A stretch of DNA of 9,641 nucleotides from Erysipelotrichaceae bacterium (GCA_017512625.1 JAFWFB010000044.1:1-9641), one strand, 5' to 3'; shown: positions 1 through 8,431, counted from the stretch's first letter. The notes: generated by a model not told the origin, from the sequence alone. Numbers and translations are program-made.

Positions 1-1733
1 CCGTTGCAGCTGCCTGTATCCCATTTTTGGAAAACGATGACGCATCGCGTGCCCTGATGGGAGCCAACATGCAGAGACAGGCCGTTCCTCTGCTCAATCC
101 GCATTCCCCATATGTCGGAACCGGAATCGAAGGAACGATCGCTCATGACAGTGGCTCAGGTGTCGTTGCCAAGGAAGACGGTATCGTTACTTATGTCGAT
201 GCTTCCAGGATCGTCATCAATGACGGTCAGGAAGATCACGAATACATCCTGGATAAATTCATCAGATCCAACGCCGGAACCTGTTTGAATAACCGTCCGA
301 TCGTCAATAAAGGCGAAAAGATCAAAGCCGGAATGATGATCGCTGATGGCTCAAGCATGGAGAAGGGCGAACTGGCCTTAGGTCAGAATGTCACCATCGC
401 CTTCATGACCTGGCACGGATACAACTATGAAGATGCGATCATCATGTCTGAGAGAATGGTCAGCGATGACGTTTACACTTCCATCCATCTGGATGAGTAC
501 AGTGCTGAATGCCGTGAGACCAAACTCGGACCGGAAGAGATCACCCGCGATATTCCAAACGTCGGTGATGCTGCCGTAAGAAATCTTGATGGCCGCGGTA
601 TCGTCATGGTTGGTGCCGAAGTCAAGGAAGGAGATATCCTGGTCGGTAAGGTAACCCCTAAGGGACAAAGCGTAGTCTCTCCGGAAGAGCGTTTACTGTT
701 GGCTATCTTCGGTGAAAAATCCAAGGAAGTCCGTGACAATTCCTTAAGAGTTCCGCATGGCGGAGCCGGAATCGTCCAGAGCGTCCGCGTATTCAAACGT
801 TCCGAAGGCTATGAACTGCCTCCGGGAGTTAACCAGGTCGTTAAAGTATATGTCGTTCAGAAGAGAAAGATCTCTGAAGGTGACAAGATGGCGGGAAGAC
901 ATGGAAACAAGGGTGTTATTTCCAAGATACTGCCGGTTGAAGACATGCCGTTCATGCCTGATGGAACCCCGATCGACATCATGCTTAACCCATTCGGTGT
1001 TCCTAGCCGTATGAACATCGGTCAGATCCTCGAAGTCCATCTGGGAATGGCTGCCAAGAAGCTGGGCGTCAAGTTCGCCACTTCCGTATTTGACGGTATT
1101 TCCAACGAAGAACTTCGTTCCATCATGGCTGAAGCTGAAACTTCACCAAACGGAAAGATCAAACTGATCGATGGTCAGACTGGTGAACCATATGATGAAA
1201 ATATCTCGGTAGGTGTCATGTACATGATCAAGCTGGCCCACATGGTCGATGATAAGTTGCATGCACGTGCTACCGGTCCTTATTCATTGATCACTCAGCA
1301 GCCGCTTGGCGGTAAAGCTCAGAATGGTGGTCAGCGTTTCGGTGAGATGGAGGTCTGGGCTCTTGAAGCCTATGGTGCCGCCCATATCCTGGAAGAGATC
1401 CTGACTATCAAGTCTGATGATATTGAAGGACGTACCAGAACTTATGAAGCTATCAAGTCCGGTAAGGATCTGCCTGAACCGGGTCTGCCTGAAAGCTTCA
1501 AGGTCCTCAAGAGCGAACTTCAGGCCCTAGCTATCGATGTCCGTCTGCTTGACGAACAGGGCGAAGAGATCGATATCTCCACCGTGGATGATGCCCAGGA
1601 CAATGAAGATTACCACGAAGAGTATGTCGCTGAAACTGCTGGACTTCATGAAGTCGATGAAGAAGGTGAAGAAGTCGCCGATGCTGTAGTAGGCGCCGAC
1701 GATGAATACAGTGAAGAAGAGGAGGACGCTTAA
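1..1733 (+). CDS. rpoB: RNA polymerase beta subunit RpoB, C-terminal part (5' truncated by window edge)
   Basis: This is the C-terminal half of the RNA polymerase beta subunit, the part of the core enzyme that forms one side of the catalytic cleft. The reading frame is open from base 3, the first visible residues being [12 protein letters not shown]. It therefore continues from outside the window, and the TTG at 27 is not a start. Visible family blocks in order are [16 protein letters not shown], the [13 protein letters not shown] block, [16 protein letters not shown], the flap-region block around [10 protein letters not shown], and [20 protein letters not shown]. The Lys codons at 885-887 and 909-911 match the two conserved active-centre lysines of beta. 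The C-terminal clamp-contacting block [20 protein letters not shown] follows. The protein ends in a strongly acidic tail of roughly 50 residues, as in several Gram-positive RpoB proteins. The classic rifampicin cluster I lies upstream, outside the window. Identity is certain. Confidence 0.99.
   Translation, partial: VAAACIPFLENDDASRALMGANMQRQAVPLLNPHSPYVGTGIEGTIAHDSGSGVVAKEDGIVTYVDASRIVINDGQEDHEYILDKFIRSNAGTCLNNRPIVNKGEKIKAGMMIADGSSMEKGELALGQNVTIAFMTWHGYNYEDAIIMSERMVSDDVYTSIHLDEYSAECRETKLGPEEITRDIPNVGDAAVRNLDGRGIVMVGAEVKEGDILVGKVTPKGQSVVSPEERLLLAIFGEKSKEVRDNSLRVPHGGAGIVQSVRVFKRSEGYELPPGVNQVVKVYVVQKRKISEGDKMAGRHGNKGVISKILPVEDMPFMPDGTPIDIMLNPFGVPSRMNIGQILEVHLGMAAKKLGVKFATSVFDGISNEELRSIMAEAETSPNGKIKLIDGQTGEPYDENISVGVMYMIKLAHMVDDKLHARATGPYSLITQQPLGGKAQNGGQRFGEMEVWALEAYGAAHILEEILTIKSDDIEGRTRTYEAIKSGKDLPEPGLPESFKVLKSELQALAIDVRLLDEQGEEIDISTVDDAQDNEDYHEEYVAETAGLHEVDEEGEEVADAVVGADDEYSEEEEDA
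1720..1725 (+). promoter_or_regulatory. Shine-Dalgarno site of rpoC, inside the rpoB tail
   Basis: A perfect AGGAGG lies 9 bases before the rpoC ATG at 1735. It is made by the Glu/Asp codons of the acidic RpoB C-terminus (Glu-Glu-Glu-Glu-Asp-Ala-stop). The strong site, with only one base between the rpoB TAA and the rpoC ATG, fixes the rpoC start and suggests translational coupling of the two subunits. An in-frame ATG at 1702, upstream within rpoB, has no such site and would add residues foreign to the conserved RpoC N-terminus. Confidence 0.85.
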
Positions 1734-1734
1734 T

Positions 1735-4700
1735 ATGGCTAATAAATTTGCAGCTATTCAGGTTGGTCTTGCTTCTCCTGAGCGCATTCTTGAATGGTCT
1801 CATGGTGAGGTCAAGAAGCCGGAAACAATCAATTATCGTTCTCAAAAACCGGAAAGGGATGGATTATTCTGTGAAAGGATATTCGGTCCATCCAAAGACT
1901 GGGAATGTGCCTGTGGTAAATACAAAAAGGTACGTTATAAAGGTGTCATCTGCGACCGTTGTGGCGTAGAGATCACCAAATCTTCAGTCAGACGTGAAAG
2001 AATGGGTCACATCGAGCTCGGTGCTCCGGTAACCCATATCTGGTACTTAAAGGGAGTTCCAAGCAGAATGTCCATCCTGCTTGGAATCGCTCCTAAAGCC
2101 TTGGAAGAAGTCATCTACTTCGTCAGCTGGATCGTCATCGACCCGATGAACACTCCACTGCAGTACAAGCAGATCCTCTCCGAAAAGGAATACCGCGACT
2201 ACCGCGCCAGATTCGGTGCTGATGCCTTTGTCGCCAAGTCAGGTGCCGAGGCTGTCAAGGACCTGCTTGAGCGTGTTGACTGCCGCAAGGAAAAAGAAGA
2301 AATCGAAAAAGAACTGGAAGATGCCCAGGGTGAAAAGCGTAAGAAACTGATCAAGCGTCTGGAGATCGTCAACGCCTTCGTTGACAGTGAAAACAAGCCA
2401 GAGTGGATGGTCCTTACCGTTTTACCGGTCATTCCGCCAAACTTAAGACCAATGCTTCAGTTGGATGGCGGTAGATTCGCAACTTCTGACCTCAACGATC
2501 TCTATCGTCGTGTAATCACCCGAAACAACCGTTTAAAGAGACTGATCGAGATGGGAACTCCGACCATCATCGTCCAGAACGAAAAGCGTATGTTACAGGA
2601 AGCTGTAGATGCTCTGATCGATAACGGACGACGCAGTGCTCCGATCAAGGGTGCAGGCAACCGTCCTCTTAAGTCCCTCAGTCACTCCTTAAAGGGTAAA
2701 CAGGGTCGATTCAGACAAAACGTATTAGGTAAGCGTGTTGACTACAGCGGCCGTTCAGTTATTGCTGTCGGACCGGATCTGAAGATGTATCAGTGCGGTC
2801 TGCCTAGAGAAATGGCTGTCCAGTTATACAAGCCATTCATTATCTATGAACTTCACATTCAGGGAATCGTCTCTTCACAGAAGCAGGCTGAAAAACTGAT
2901 CGAAAAGGATGATCCAAGGATCTATTCCGTACTGGAAGAGATCATGAAGACTCACCCGGTACTCTTAAACAGAGCACCGACTCTTCACCGCTTGGGTATC
3001 CAGGCCTTCATGCCTAAACTGGTTGAAGGAAGAGCGATCCGTCTTCATCCGTTAGCTTGTACCGCCTTTAACGCGGACTTCGATGGTGACCAGATGGCTG
3101 TCCATCTGCCTCTATCGGAACAGGCCAGAGCCGAAGCCGAAGTCCTGATGCTTGGTTCCAATAACATTCTTGGTCCTAAGGATGGTAAACCGATCGTTAC
3201 CCCTTCACAGGACATGGTCTTAGGTAACTTCTATCTGAACATGGAAGAGACTACCGAGGAATTCTTCGCCAAGGCGAAGACCTTAAGGGCTCTTGGTGAC
3301 GAAGAAGCTGCCGAGATGTGGGAACGCTTTGGCAGAAACGAAGGACATGTCTTCAAGGACATCTCCGAAGTTCTGCTTGCCTACGATAACAAGCAGGTCC
3401 ACCTGCATACCCGTATCGCTATCAAGGCATCCTCACTCCATAAGACCTGCTTCACGGAAAAACAGAACAGTGGTCTGTTGCTGACAACTGTTGGAAAGAT
3501 CATTTTCAACCAGAACATGCCTAGTGACTTCCCTTATATCAATGAGGTAAGTTCAGATCTGTCTACCTTAAAAGCTACACCGGAATCCGATTTCGTCTAT
3601 GATGGTTTATCCGTCAAGGATAAGATCGCCTCGATGCCGGTAAGATCGGAATTCAAGAAGGGATCCTTATCCAGTGTCATCGCTGAGATCTTCAATCGTT
3701 ATCAGACTGATGGCAGCAGCGAACTGCTGGACATCATCAAGGATCTTGGATACAAATACTCTACCGTCGCCGGTATGACCGTATCACTGAGTGACATCAA
3801 CGTTGCTCCTAACAAGGAGAAATACGTTGAAGAAGCCCGTAAGAAGGCTGATGTCCTTCAGACTCTGTTAAAGAGAGGTCTTCTCACTCCACCTGAATGG
3901 GAGAGACACTTCTCCAAACTTTGGGATGATACCAAAAACAGTATCGGTGATGAAGTCATGAAGTCACTGCCACGTAAGTCTCCGATCGGCATGATGTCGG
4001 TATCCGGAGCCCGTGGTAACAAGTCCCACTTCACTCAGCTGGCAGGCATGCGTGGTCTGATGGCCAGACCGACTCAGTCCAAGTCACGTAAAGAGTATCA
4101 GCCTTCGATCATTGAGGTTCCTATTTACTCTTCATTCCGTGAAGGTCTGAACGTATCGGAATTCTTCATCTCCACCCATGGTGTCAGAAAGGGTCTGACC
4201 GATACCGCTCTTAAGACCGCTGAATCAGGTTATCTGACCAGAAGACTGGTCGATGTCTCTCAGCAGGTCGTTATCAGCGAGGATGACTGCTATACCGATG
4301 AAGGCTACGAGGCTGAAGAACTTCGTGATAGCAAGAACAATCAGCTGATCGAAAGTCTGCGTGACCGTATCATCGGCCGTTATACCAAGGAAGATGTAGT
4401 AGATCCTAACACCGGTGAGATCATCATTGGTGAAGAGGAATACATCACTGATGATATCGCTGACCGCATTATCGAAGCAGGCATCAAGTCGGTAATGATC
4501 AGAAATGTCTTTACCTGCCAGTCCCGTACGGGAATCTGTGCTAAGTGTTACGGCCGTAATATGGCGACCGGTAAGATGGTCGAAAGCGGTGAAGCTGTCG
4601 GTATCATGGCTGCCCAGTCAATTGGTGAGCCGGGTACTCAGCTGACCATGCGTACCTTCCATACCGGTGGTGTTGCTTCCGGTGACGATGGTGATATCAC

Positions 4701-5592
4701 TCAGGGTCTTCCTAGAGTTGAGGAACTGTTCGAAGCCAGAAAGCCTAAACATCCGGCTGTATTGGCTAAGATCACCGGCGAGATCACTTCCATCGAGGAA
4801 CAGGAAAACCATACCGGTACAGTTGTCTATATCACTAATGAGAAGGAGACCATCCCTCATTACTGTGACCTGACTCAGGTCGTAAGTTCCAACTATAGTG
4901 TTGGTAGCAAGGTCGAAGCAGGAGATAAGCTGACTGAAGGTTCGATCGCTCCTAAGGAACTGATCGAGATCGCCGGTGTAAGAGCAGTCCAAAACTACAT
5001 CCTCAAGGAAGTCAAGCAGGTATATGCTCTGCAAGGTATCGATATCAGCGATAAGCATATCGAAGTCGTTATCAAGCAGATGCTTAAGCGAGTCATCGTA
5101 CTCGATGCTGGCGACAGCGGACTCAGTGTTGGACAGACTCTGTCACTTGCCAGAATCACAGACATCAACGATGCACTGCTGATCGAAGGCAAGACCCCGG
5201 CAAAGATCGGTCCGGTACTGCTTGGTATCACCAAGTCTTCCGTTGAAACCGATTCCTTCCTGTCGGCTGCCAGCTTCCAGGAGACCACTAAGGTTTTGAC
5301 TGATGCTGCTGTCAACAATAAGGTCGACCATCTGGAAGGTCTGAAGGAAAATGTCATCGTCGGTAAACTGATCCCGACCGGAACCGGTTCTAAATTCCAC
5401 CGTGTAACCACTGATCGAATCAACGAAATGGCCGAAGAGATGATCGAGATCAGACACGAAAGAAACGCCGAAGCCGAGGCTGAAAGAGAGGCCAATCAGC
5501 TGCCTAGGATCAATAAGGACGATCTGACAGATATCGGTCTGTCAGCAATGTCTGAAGATCTTGATTCAGATGAAGAGACCGTTTCTCTCTAA
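1735..5592 (+). CDS. rpoC: RNA polymerase beta' subunit RpoC, complete
   Basis: This is the beta' subunit (1285 residues), which carries the catalytic Mg2+ site, clamp, bridge helix and trigger loop. The N-terminal zinc ribbon uses C58, C60, C73 and C76. The catalytic NADFDGD is at residues 446-452, with D448, D450 and D452 as Mg2+ ligands. The second zinc site uses C852, C928, C935 and C938. The bridge-helix block ([20 protein letters not shown]) follows residue 797. The trigger loop TMRTFHTGG includes M972 and H976. The SI3 insertion of Proteobacteria is absent, as expected for Gram-positives. At 1285 residues the protein is some 85 longer than the Bacillus subtilis protein as I remember it. 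The excess lies in an insertion around 505-537, one around 780-790, a slightly longer trigger-loop tip (982-986), and a charged 67-residue end after the GKLIPTGTG motif, rich in Glu, Arg and Ala. ATG 1735 is chosen for its spacing to AGGAGG and the conserved N-terminus. Cotranscription with rpoB is clear; a hairpin terminator follows. Confidence 0.99.
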   Translation: MANKFAAIQVGLASPERILEWSHGEVKKPETINYRSQKPERDGLFCERIFGPSKDWECACGKYKKVRYKGVICDRCGVEITKSSVRRERMGHIELGAPVTHIWYLKGVPSRMSILLGIAPKALEEVIYFVSWIVIDPMNTPLQYKQILSEKEYRDYRARFGADAFVAKSGAEAVKDLLERVDCRKEKEEIEKELEDAQGEKRKKLIKRLEIVNAFVDSENKPEWMVLTVLPVIPPNLRPMLQLDGGRFATSDLNDLYRRVITRNNRLKRLIEMGTPTIIVQNEKRMLQEAVDALIDNGRRSAPIKGAGNRPLKSLSHSLKGKQGRFRQNVLGKRVDYSGRSVIAVGPDLKMYQCGLPREMAVQLYKPFIIYELHIQGIVSSQKQAEKLIEKDDPRIYSVLEEIMKTHPVLLNRAPTLHRLGIQAFMPKLVEGRAIRLHPLACTAFNADFDGDQMAVHLPLSEQARAEAEVLMLGSNNILGPKDGKPIVTPSQDMVLGNFYLNMEETTEEFFAKAKTLRALGDEEAAEMWERFGRNEGHVFKDISEVLLAYDNKQVHLHTRIAIKASSLHKTCFTEKQNSGLLLTTVGKIIFNQNMPSDFPYINEVSSDLSTLKATPESDFVYDGLSVKDKIASMPVRSEFKKGSLSSVIAEIFNRYQTDGSSELLDIIKDLGYKYSTVAGMTVSLSDINVAPNKEKYVEEARKKADVLQTLLKRGLLTPPEWERHFSKLWDDTKNSIGDEVMKSLPRKSPIGMMSVSGARGNKSHFTQLAGMRGLMARPTQSKSRKEYQPSIIEVPIYSSFREGLNVSEFFISTHGVRKGLTDTALKTAESGYLTRRLVDVSQQVVISEDDCYTDEGYEAEELRDSKNNQLIESLRDRIIGRYTKEDVVDPNTGEIIIGEEEYITDDIADRIIEAGIKSVMIRNVFTCQSRTGICAKCYGRNMATGKMVESGEAVGIMAAQSIGEPGTQLTMRTFHTGGVASGDDGDITQGLPRVEELFEARKPKHPAVLAKITGEITSIEEQENHTGTVVYITNEKETIPHYCDLTQVVSSNYSVGSKVEAGDKLTEGSIAPKELIEIAGVRAVQNYILKEVKQVYALQGIDISDKHIEVVIKQMLKRVIVLDAGDSGLSVGQTLSLARITDINDALLIEGKTPAKIGPVLLGITKSSVETDSFLSAASFQETTKVLTDAAVNNKVDHLEGLKENVIVGKLIPTGTGSKFHRVTTDRINEMAEEMIEIRHERNAEAEAEREANQLPRINKDDLTDIGLSAMSEDLDSDEETVSL

Positions 5593-5612
5593 GTGATAGC
5601 TATAAAGCATAA

Positions 5613-5642
5613 AAAAAGGATGATCGGATGATCATCCTTTTT
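5613..5642. terminator. Bidirectional intrinsic terminator between rpoC and rarA
   Basis: The arms AAAAAGGATGATC (5613-5625) and GATCATCCTTTTT (5630-5642) are perfect reverse complements, giving a 13-bp stem with a 4-base loop. The A-tract before and T-tract after supply a U-rich tail in both directions. The minus-strand transcript of rarA has seven consecutive U. The hairpin begins 20 bases after the rpoC stop and 2 bases after the rarA stop, so it serves both convergent genes. Confidence 0.93.
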
Positions 5643-5644
5643 GT

Positions 5645-6904
5645 TTACTTCTTTTTGCGGTTATTCAGACTTTTGAGGTCATTAGTCCGCTTATATTTTT
5701 TCAGTTCAAGATAGTTTTTCTTAAGCTGCTCTTCGTATTGGTTGCTTCCCGGTTCATAGAACTCGAGATCTTTGATCTTATCCGGCAGATACTGGATCAG
5801 ATGCCAGTTTGCGGGGTTACCGTAGTCATATTTTTCATCTTCTTCTAAGGAAACCGGGGTAAGACGCAGGTAGCGGGGTATATCCAGACCTTCCTTCTTG
5901 GCTATCTCATCAGCGGCATGGATCGCATTGTTGGCGGATTTGGACTTTGGTGCCAGACAAAGATCAATGATCTGCAAGCCTAAGGGGATCATGTTTTCCG
6001 GATAGCCGACGATCCTTGCTACCTGGGTAGCGTTGTAGGTGCGGGCAACCAGATTGGGATTGGCCAGGCCGATATCTTCATAGGCTGTTACCAGCAGTCT
6101 TCTTTCAATGGAATCAAGATCTCCTGCTTCCAGCAGTCTTGCCAAATAGTAAAGTGCCGCATTGACATCGCTGCCTCTGATGGATTTCTGAAAGGCGCTT
6201 AGAAGGTCATAGTGGCCGTCATCGCCCTTGAAGGAACTTTTGTTGGCAACACTGGCATATTTTTTAACATCATCAAGCGTGATGTGGTCATCGCTGCAGT
6301 TAAGGATACTGATCTCCAGGATGTTATAGGCATAACGCAGATCACCATTTACTACTCTGGCGATCTGTTTGATGGCATCTTCATCGATGATATAACGGTT
6401 ATCATATCCCCTTTCGATGGCCTTCAGGATGCCTTCCCGGATATCCTCATCGCTAAGGGGATAGAGTTCGATCAGATGGGCCCGGCTCCTGATGGCGGGA
6501 TTGATACTGAAATAAGGATTGGCAGTCGTACAGCCGATCAAAGTGATCAATCCGCTTTCCAGGTGCGGTAAAAGCAGGTCCTGCTTGTCCTTGTTAAGAC
6601 GGTGGACTTCATCGACGATGATGACCAGGCCATCACTCAGTTTAGCTTCAGCGAATAACTGATTAAGTCTTTTCTTATCATCCACTACCGCATTGAACTC
6701 CCTGTAAGGAAGTCCCATGGTATTGGCAATGATCGTAGCCAGGGTAGTCTTTCCGATCCCCGGCGGACCGAAAAAGATCATTGAAAACAGGCGGCTATTA
6801 TCGATACATTTCCGGATGATCCCATCCTCCTGTAACAGGTGTTTCTGACCGATGAAATCCTCGAGTCGGGTAGGTCTGATCCGGTAAGCTAAAGGCTTGT
6901 CCAT
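5645..6904 (-). CDS. rarA: Replication-associated recombination protein A (RarA/MgsA), AAA+ ATPase
   Basis: RarA (bacterial MgsA, related to eukaryotic WRNIP1/Mgs1) is a cytoplasmic, DNA-dependent AAA+ ATPase of the clamp-loader clade that acts at stalled replication forks. The 419 residues are close to the family's usual length. The N-terminus PLAYRIRPTRLEDFIGQKHLL is typical. Walker A is GPPGIGKTT (46-54), Walker B VIIVDEVHRLN (94-104), sensor 1 GCTTANP (124-130), and the arginine-finger region is SRAH (140-143). A sensor-2 type motif, GDLRYAYNILE (187-197), follows, with R190. The C-terminal MgsA tetramerisation part includes SDVNAALYYLARLLEAGD (245-262) and the EDIGLANP block. ATG at 6904 has AGAGGT on the minus strand at 6921-6916, spaced 11 bases. 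The gene stands alone on its strand, convergent with rpoC and divergent from dtd. The tail is Lys-rich (NNRKKK). No key residue is missing. Confidence 0.96.
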   Translation of the reverse strand: MDKPLAYRIRPTRLEDFIGQKHLLQEDGIIRKCIDNSRLFSMIFFGPPGIGKTTLATIIANTMGLPYREFNAVVDDKKRLNQLFAEAKLSDGLVIIVDEVHRLNKDKQDLLLPHLESGLITLIGCTTANPYFSINPAIRSRAHLIELYPLSDEDIREGILKAIERGYDNRYIIDEDAIKQIARVVNGDLRYAYNILEISILNCSDDHITLDDVKKYASVANKSSFKGDDGHYDLLSAFQKSIRGSDVNAALYYLARLLEAGDLDSIERRLLVTAYEDIGLANPNLVARTYNATQVARIVGYPENMIPLGLQIIDLCLAPKSKSANNAIHAADEIAKKEGLDIPRYLRLTPVSLEEDEKYDYGNPANWHLIQYLPDKIKDLEFYEPGSNQYEEQLKKNYLELKKYKRTNDLKSLNNRKKK

Positions 6905-6940
6905 GTTTTTATTTTACCTCTTTTGGGGTAGAATTTATTT
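6905..6940. promoter_or_regulatory. 36-bp divergent rarA/dtd intergenic region with both ribosome binding sites
   Basis: This very short gap holds the rarA Shine-Dalgarno (minus strand AGAGGT at 6921-6916) and a GGGGT (6925-6929) upstream of dtd, each 11 bases from its start codon. A TAGAAT at 6929-6934 resembles a plus-strand -10 element, but its -35 position is poor. If it is used, dtd transcription would start almost at its ATG. On the minus strand TAAATT (6937-6932) lies 16 bases downstream of TGGTCA (6959-6954), a weak candidate rarA promoter that begins inside dtd. These promoter readings are tentative; the two Shine-Dalgarno sites are clearer. Confidence 0.4.
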
Positions 6941-7384
6941 ATGAAAGTAGTAGTGACCAGAGTCAGTCAGGCATCATGTACGATCGATGGCAAGGTCCAT
7001 TCCAAGACCGGCAAGGGTTTCCTTTTACTGGTCGGGATCCATCAGGATGATACGGAAAAAGACCTGGAAAAAGTAGCTCACAAGATCTCCCGTCTAAGGG
7101 TATTTGAGGATGATAATGGCAAGATGAATCTGGATATTCATCAGGTTAATGGAGAGATCCTTTCCATTTCCCAGTTTACCCTTAATGCTACCTTAAAGGG
7201 AAACCGACCGGGATTTGATAAATCGATGGAACCGGTAAGGGCCAGGGAATACTACCTGCAATTCAATGAATTGCTCAGAAATGAAGACATCAATGTCCTG
7301 GAAGGCATCTTTCAGGCAGACATGCAGATCGAATCGGTCAATGACGGACCGGTTACCATCATAATCGACAGCGAGGTGCTCTAA
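6941..7384 (+). CDS. dtd: D-aminoacyl-tRNA deacylase (DTD)
   Basis: DTD hydrolyses D-amino acids, and mischarged glycine, from tRNA, and so enforces homochirality in translation. It is a cytoplasmic homodimer. The 147 residues equal the usual family length. The start MKVVVTRVSQASCTIDG matches the family N-terminus. The SQFTL motif (77-81) places T80 at the expected catalytic-pocket position, and the cross-subunit Gly-cisPro motif is seen as NDGPVT (134-139, G136-P137). Small departures from what I recall as consensus are NRPGF instead of NRPSF (88-92) and FQADM instead of FGADM near the C-terminus; neither removes a core motif. The gene opens a three-gene operon, its TAA overlapping the folD ATG by one base. 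In many Firmicutes dtd sits beside relA; here the neighbours are folD downstream and divergent rarA. Confidence 0.96.
   Translation: MKVVVTRVSQASCTIDGKVHSKTGKGFLLLVGIHQDDTEKDLEKVAHKISRLRVFEDDNGKMNLDIHQVNGEILSISQFTLNATLKGNRPGFDKSMEPVRAREYYLQFNELLRNEDINVLEGIFQADMQIESVNDGPVTIIIDSEVL
7373..7378 (+). promoter_or_regulatory. Shine-Dalgarno site of folD inside dtd
   Basis: GAGGTG lies 5 bases before the folD ATG (7384), within the last dtd codons. With the TAATG stop-start overlap at 7382-7386, it indicates translational coupling of dtd and folD and supports ATG 7384 as the start. Confidence 0.75.
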
Positions 7385-8232
7385 TGGGAGAAGTGGTATA
7401 CGGAAGCGTTTTATCGCAAAGACTAAAGGATGAACTAAAAGAAAAGATCGAGGCCGATATTCAAAGCGGTTTAAAAAGGCCGAAGCTGGGAGTTATCTTG
7501 GTTGGTGAAGATCCGGCATCCCTTTCCTATGTCAAGGGCAAGGAGAAGGCCGCCACCTATGTAGGCATCGATTCAGAAGTGCACAGACTCCCTGAAGAGA
7601 CCACTCAGGAAGAATTGAATAAACTGATAAGAGAACTTAACGATGATCCTAAAGTCGATGGTATCCTGTTACAATTGCCTCTTTCTAAACAGCTGGATTC
7701 GAGGGAGGCCCTGGAACTGATTGATCCTTCCAAGGATGTTGACGGTTTGGGCATCATCAATTCAGGAAAACTGTTTTTGAAGGAAGAAGGTTTCTATCCC
7801 TGCACTCCTTTAGGCGTCATAGAACTGTTGAAGGAGATGAAGGTCGAGATTGAAGGAAAGCACGCGGTAGTAGTGGGAAGATCGAATCTGGTCGGACTGC
7901 CTGTTTCAAGACTGCTTCTCAATGAAAATGCGACTGTCACCACCTGTCATTCAAGAACATCCAATTTAAAGGAAATAACCAGACAGGCTGATATCCTGGT
8001 CGTAGCCATCGGTAAAGCTGAATTCATTACCGGGGACTACATCAAGGAAGGAGCCTATGTCATCGATGTTGGAGTAAACAGGGTCGATGGCAAGCTTAAG
8101 GGCGATGTCAAGTTCGATGAAGCCGTTGAAAAGGTAGCAGCCATCACTCCAGTCCCTAAGGGAGTCGGACCGATGACCATTACGATGCTTATGTATAATA
8201 CGTATAAAGCAAGAGGTGATAAACATGATTGA
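7384..8232 (+). CDS. folD: Bifunctional methylenetetrahydrofolate dehydrogenase / methenyltetrahydrofolate cyclohydrolase
   Basis: FolD interconverts 5,10-methylene-, 5,10-methenyl- and 10-formyl-tetrahydrofolate with NADP+, feeding purine synthesis and initiator-tRNA formylation. It is cytoplasmic. The 282 residues are a normal length. The N-terminal catalytic domain has GEDPASLSYVKGKEKA, giving the family Tyr and Lys as Y49 and K53. DGILLQLPL contains Q97 and PSKDVDG contains D120, matching the known active-site set. FYPCTPLGVIELL follows. The Rossmann NADP site is VVVGRSNLVGLP (162-173). The C-terminal signature reads TPVPKGVGPMT (255-265), with Lys where I recall Gly in most homologues. 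The segment after the KDVDG motif also differs from the usual FHP. The gene overlaps dtd by 1 base and the DUF951 gene by 8 bases. It ends in TGA, and its C-terminus ends where expected, supporting the standard code. Confidence 0.97.
   Translation: MGEVVYGSVLSQRLKDELKEKIEADIQSGLKRPKLGVILVGEDPASLSYVKGKEKAATYVGIDSEVHRLPEETTQEELNKLIRELNDDPKVDGILLQLPLSKQLDSREALELIDPSKDVDGLGIINSGKLFLKEEGFYPCTPLGVIELLKEMKVEIEGKHAVVVGRSNLVGLPVSRLLLNENATVTTCHSRTSNLKEITRQADILVVAIGKAEFITGDYIKEGAYVIDVGVNRVDGKLKGDVKFDEAVEKVAAITPVPKGVGPMTITMLMYNTYKARGDKHD
8213..8218 (+). promoter_or_regulatory. Shine-Dalgarno site of the DUF951 gene inside folD
   Basis: GAGGTG sits 6 bases before the ATG at 8225. This decides the start: an in-frame GTG at 8216 lies inside the Shine-Dalgarno itself and so cannot be the natural start. 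Confidence 0.75.
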
Positions 8233-8431
8233 AGGATATGGACTAGGTGACATCGTCCAAATGAAGAAGAACCATCCCTGTGCCAAGGACAGTAACAAGT
8301 TTAAGATCACCAGGATGGGTGTAGATATCAAGATCAAGTGCCTTAACTGTGGGAACGTGATCATGATGGACCGTCAGGATTTCGAAAGGAAAGCCAAGAA
8401 GATCCTGGAGAAAGTTGCGGCTGAAGAATAA
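8225..8431 (+). CDS. DUF951 family protein, small putative zinc-binding protein
   Basis: This is a 68-residue protein of the DUF951 (YyzM-like) family, found mainly in Firmicutes; its function is not established. The family pattern is visible: a short N-terminal beta-like stretch YGLGDIVQMKKNHPC, then FKITRMGVDIKIKCLNCG (26-43), then IMMDRQDFERKAKKIL. H17, C19, C39 and C42 could form one small zinc site; that is inference from spacing, since only the CxxC pair is diagnostic. The C-terminus is a charged helix-like segment. Its start overlaps the folD stop by 8 bases, so translation is probably coupled. From memory, the family is often found near ychF in other Firmicutes, so a place behind folD is a different context. 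A strong hairpin terminator begins directly after the stop. Confidence 0.88.
   Translation: MIEGYGLGDIVQMKKNHPCAKDSNKFKITRMGVDIKIKCLNCGNVIMMDRQDFERKAKKILEKVAAEE

Noticed and set aside
27..29. TTG as a start codon for the rpoB frame
   Set aside because: The frame is open upstream to base 3 and the residues before it (VAACIPF) match RpoB, so the gene is cut by the window edge and does not start here.
1702..1704. ATG at 1702 as the rpoC start
   Set aside because: It lies inside rpoB and adds 11 residues not found in RpoC, while ATG 1735 has a perfect AGGAGG at proper spacing.
4618..5495. Long minus-strand open frames opposite rpoC
   Set aside because: They lie antisense to strongly conserved RpoC trigger-loop and C-terminal sequence, resemble no known protein, have Ser/Leu/Arg-rich shadow composition, and overlap each other.
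6212..6571. Plus-strand open frame opposite rarA
   Set aside because: It is a shadow of the conserved AAA+ domain of RarA, with no ribosome binding site or recognisable motif seen.
8216..8218. GTG as the start of the DUF951 gene
   Set aside because: It is part of the Shine-Dalgarno of ATG 8225, and the extra residues MIN do not belong to the family pattern.
7966..8364. Minus-strand open frame across folD and the DUF951 gene
   Set aside because: It is antisense to two well-supported coupled genes and has no family resemblance.
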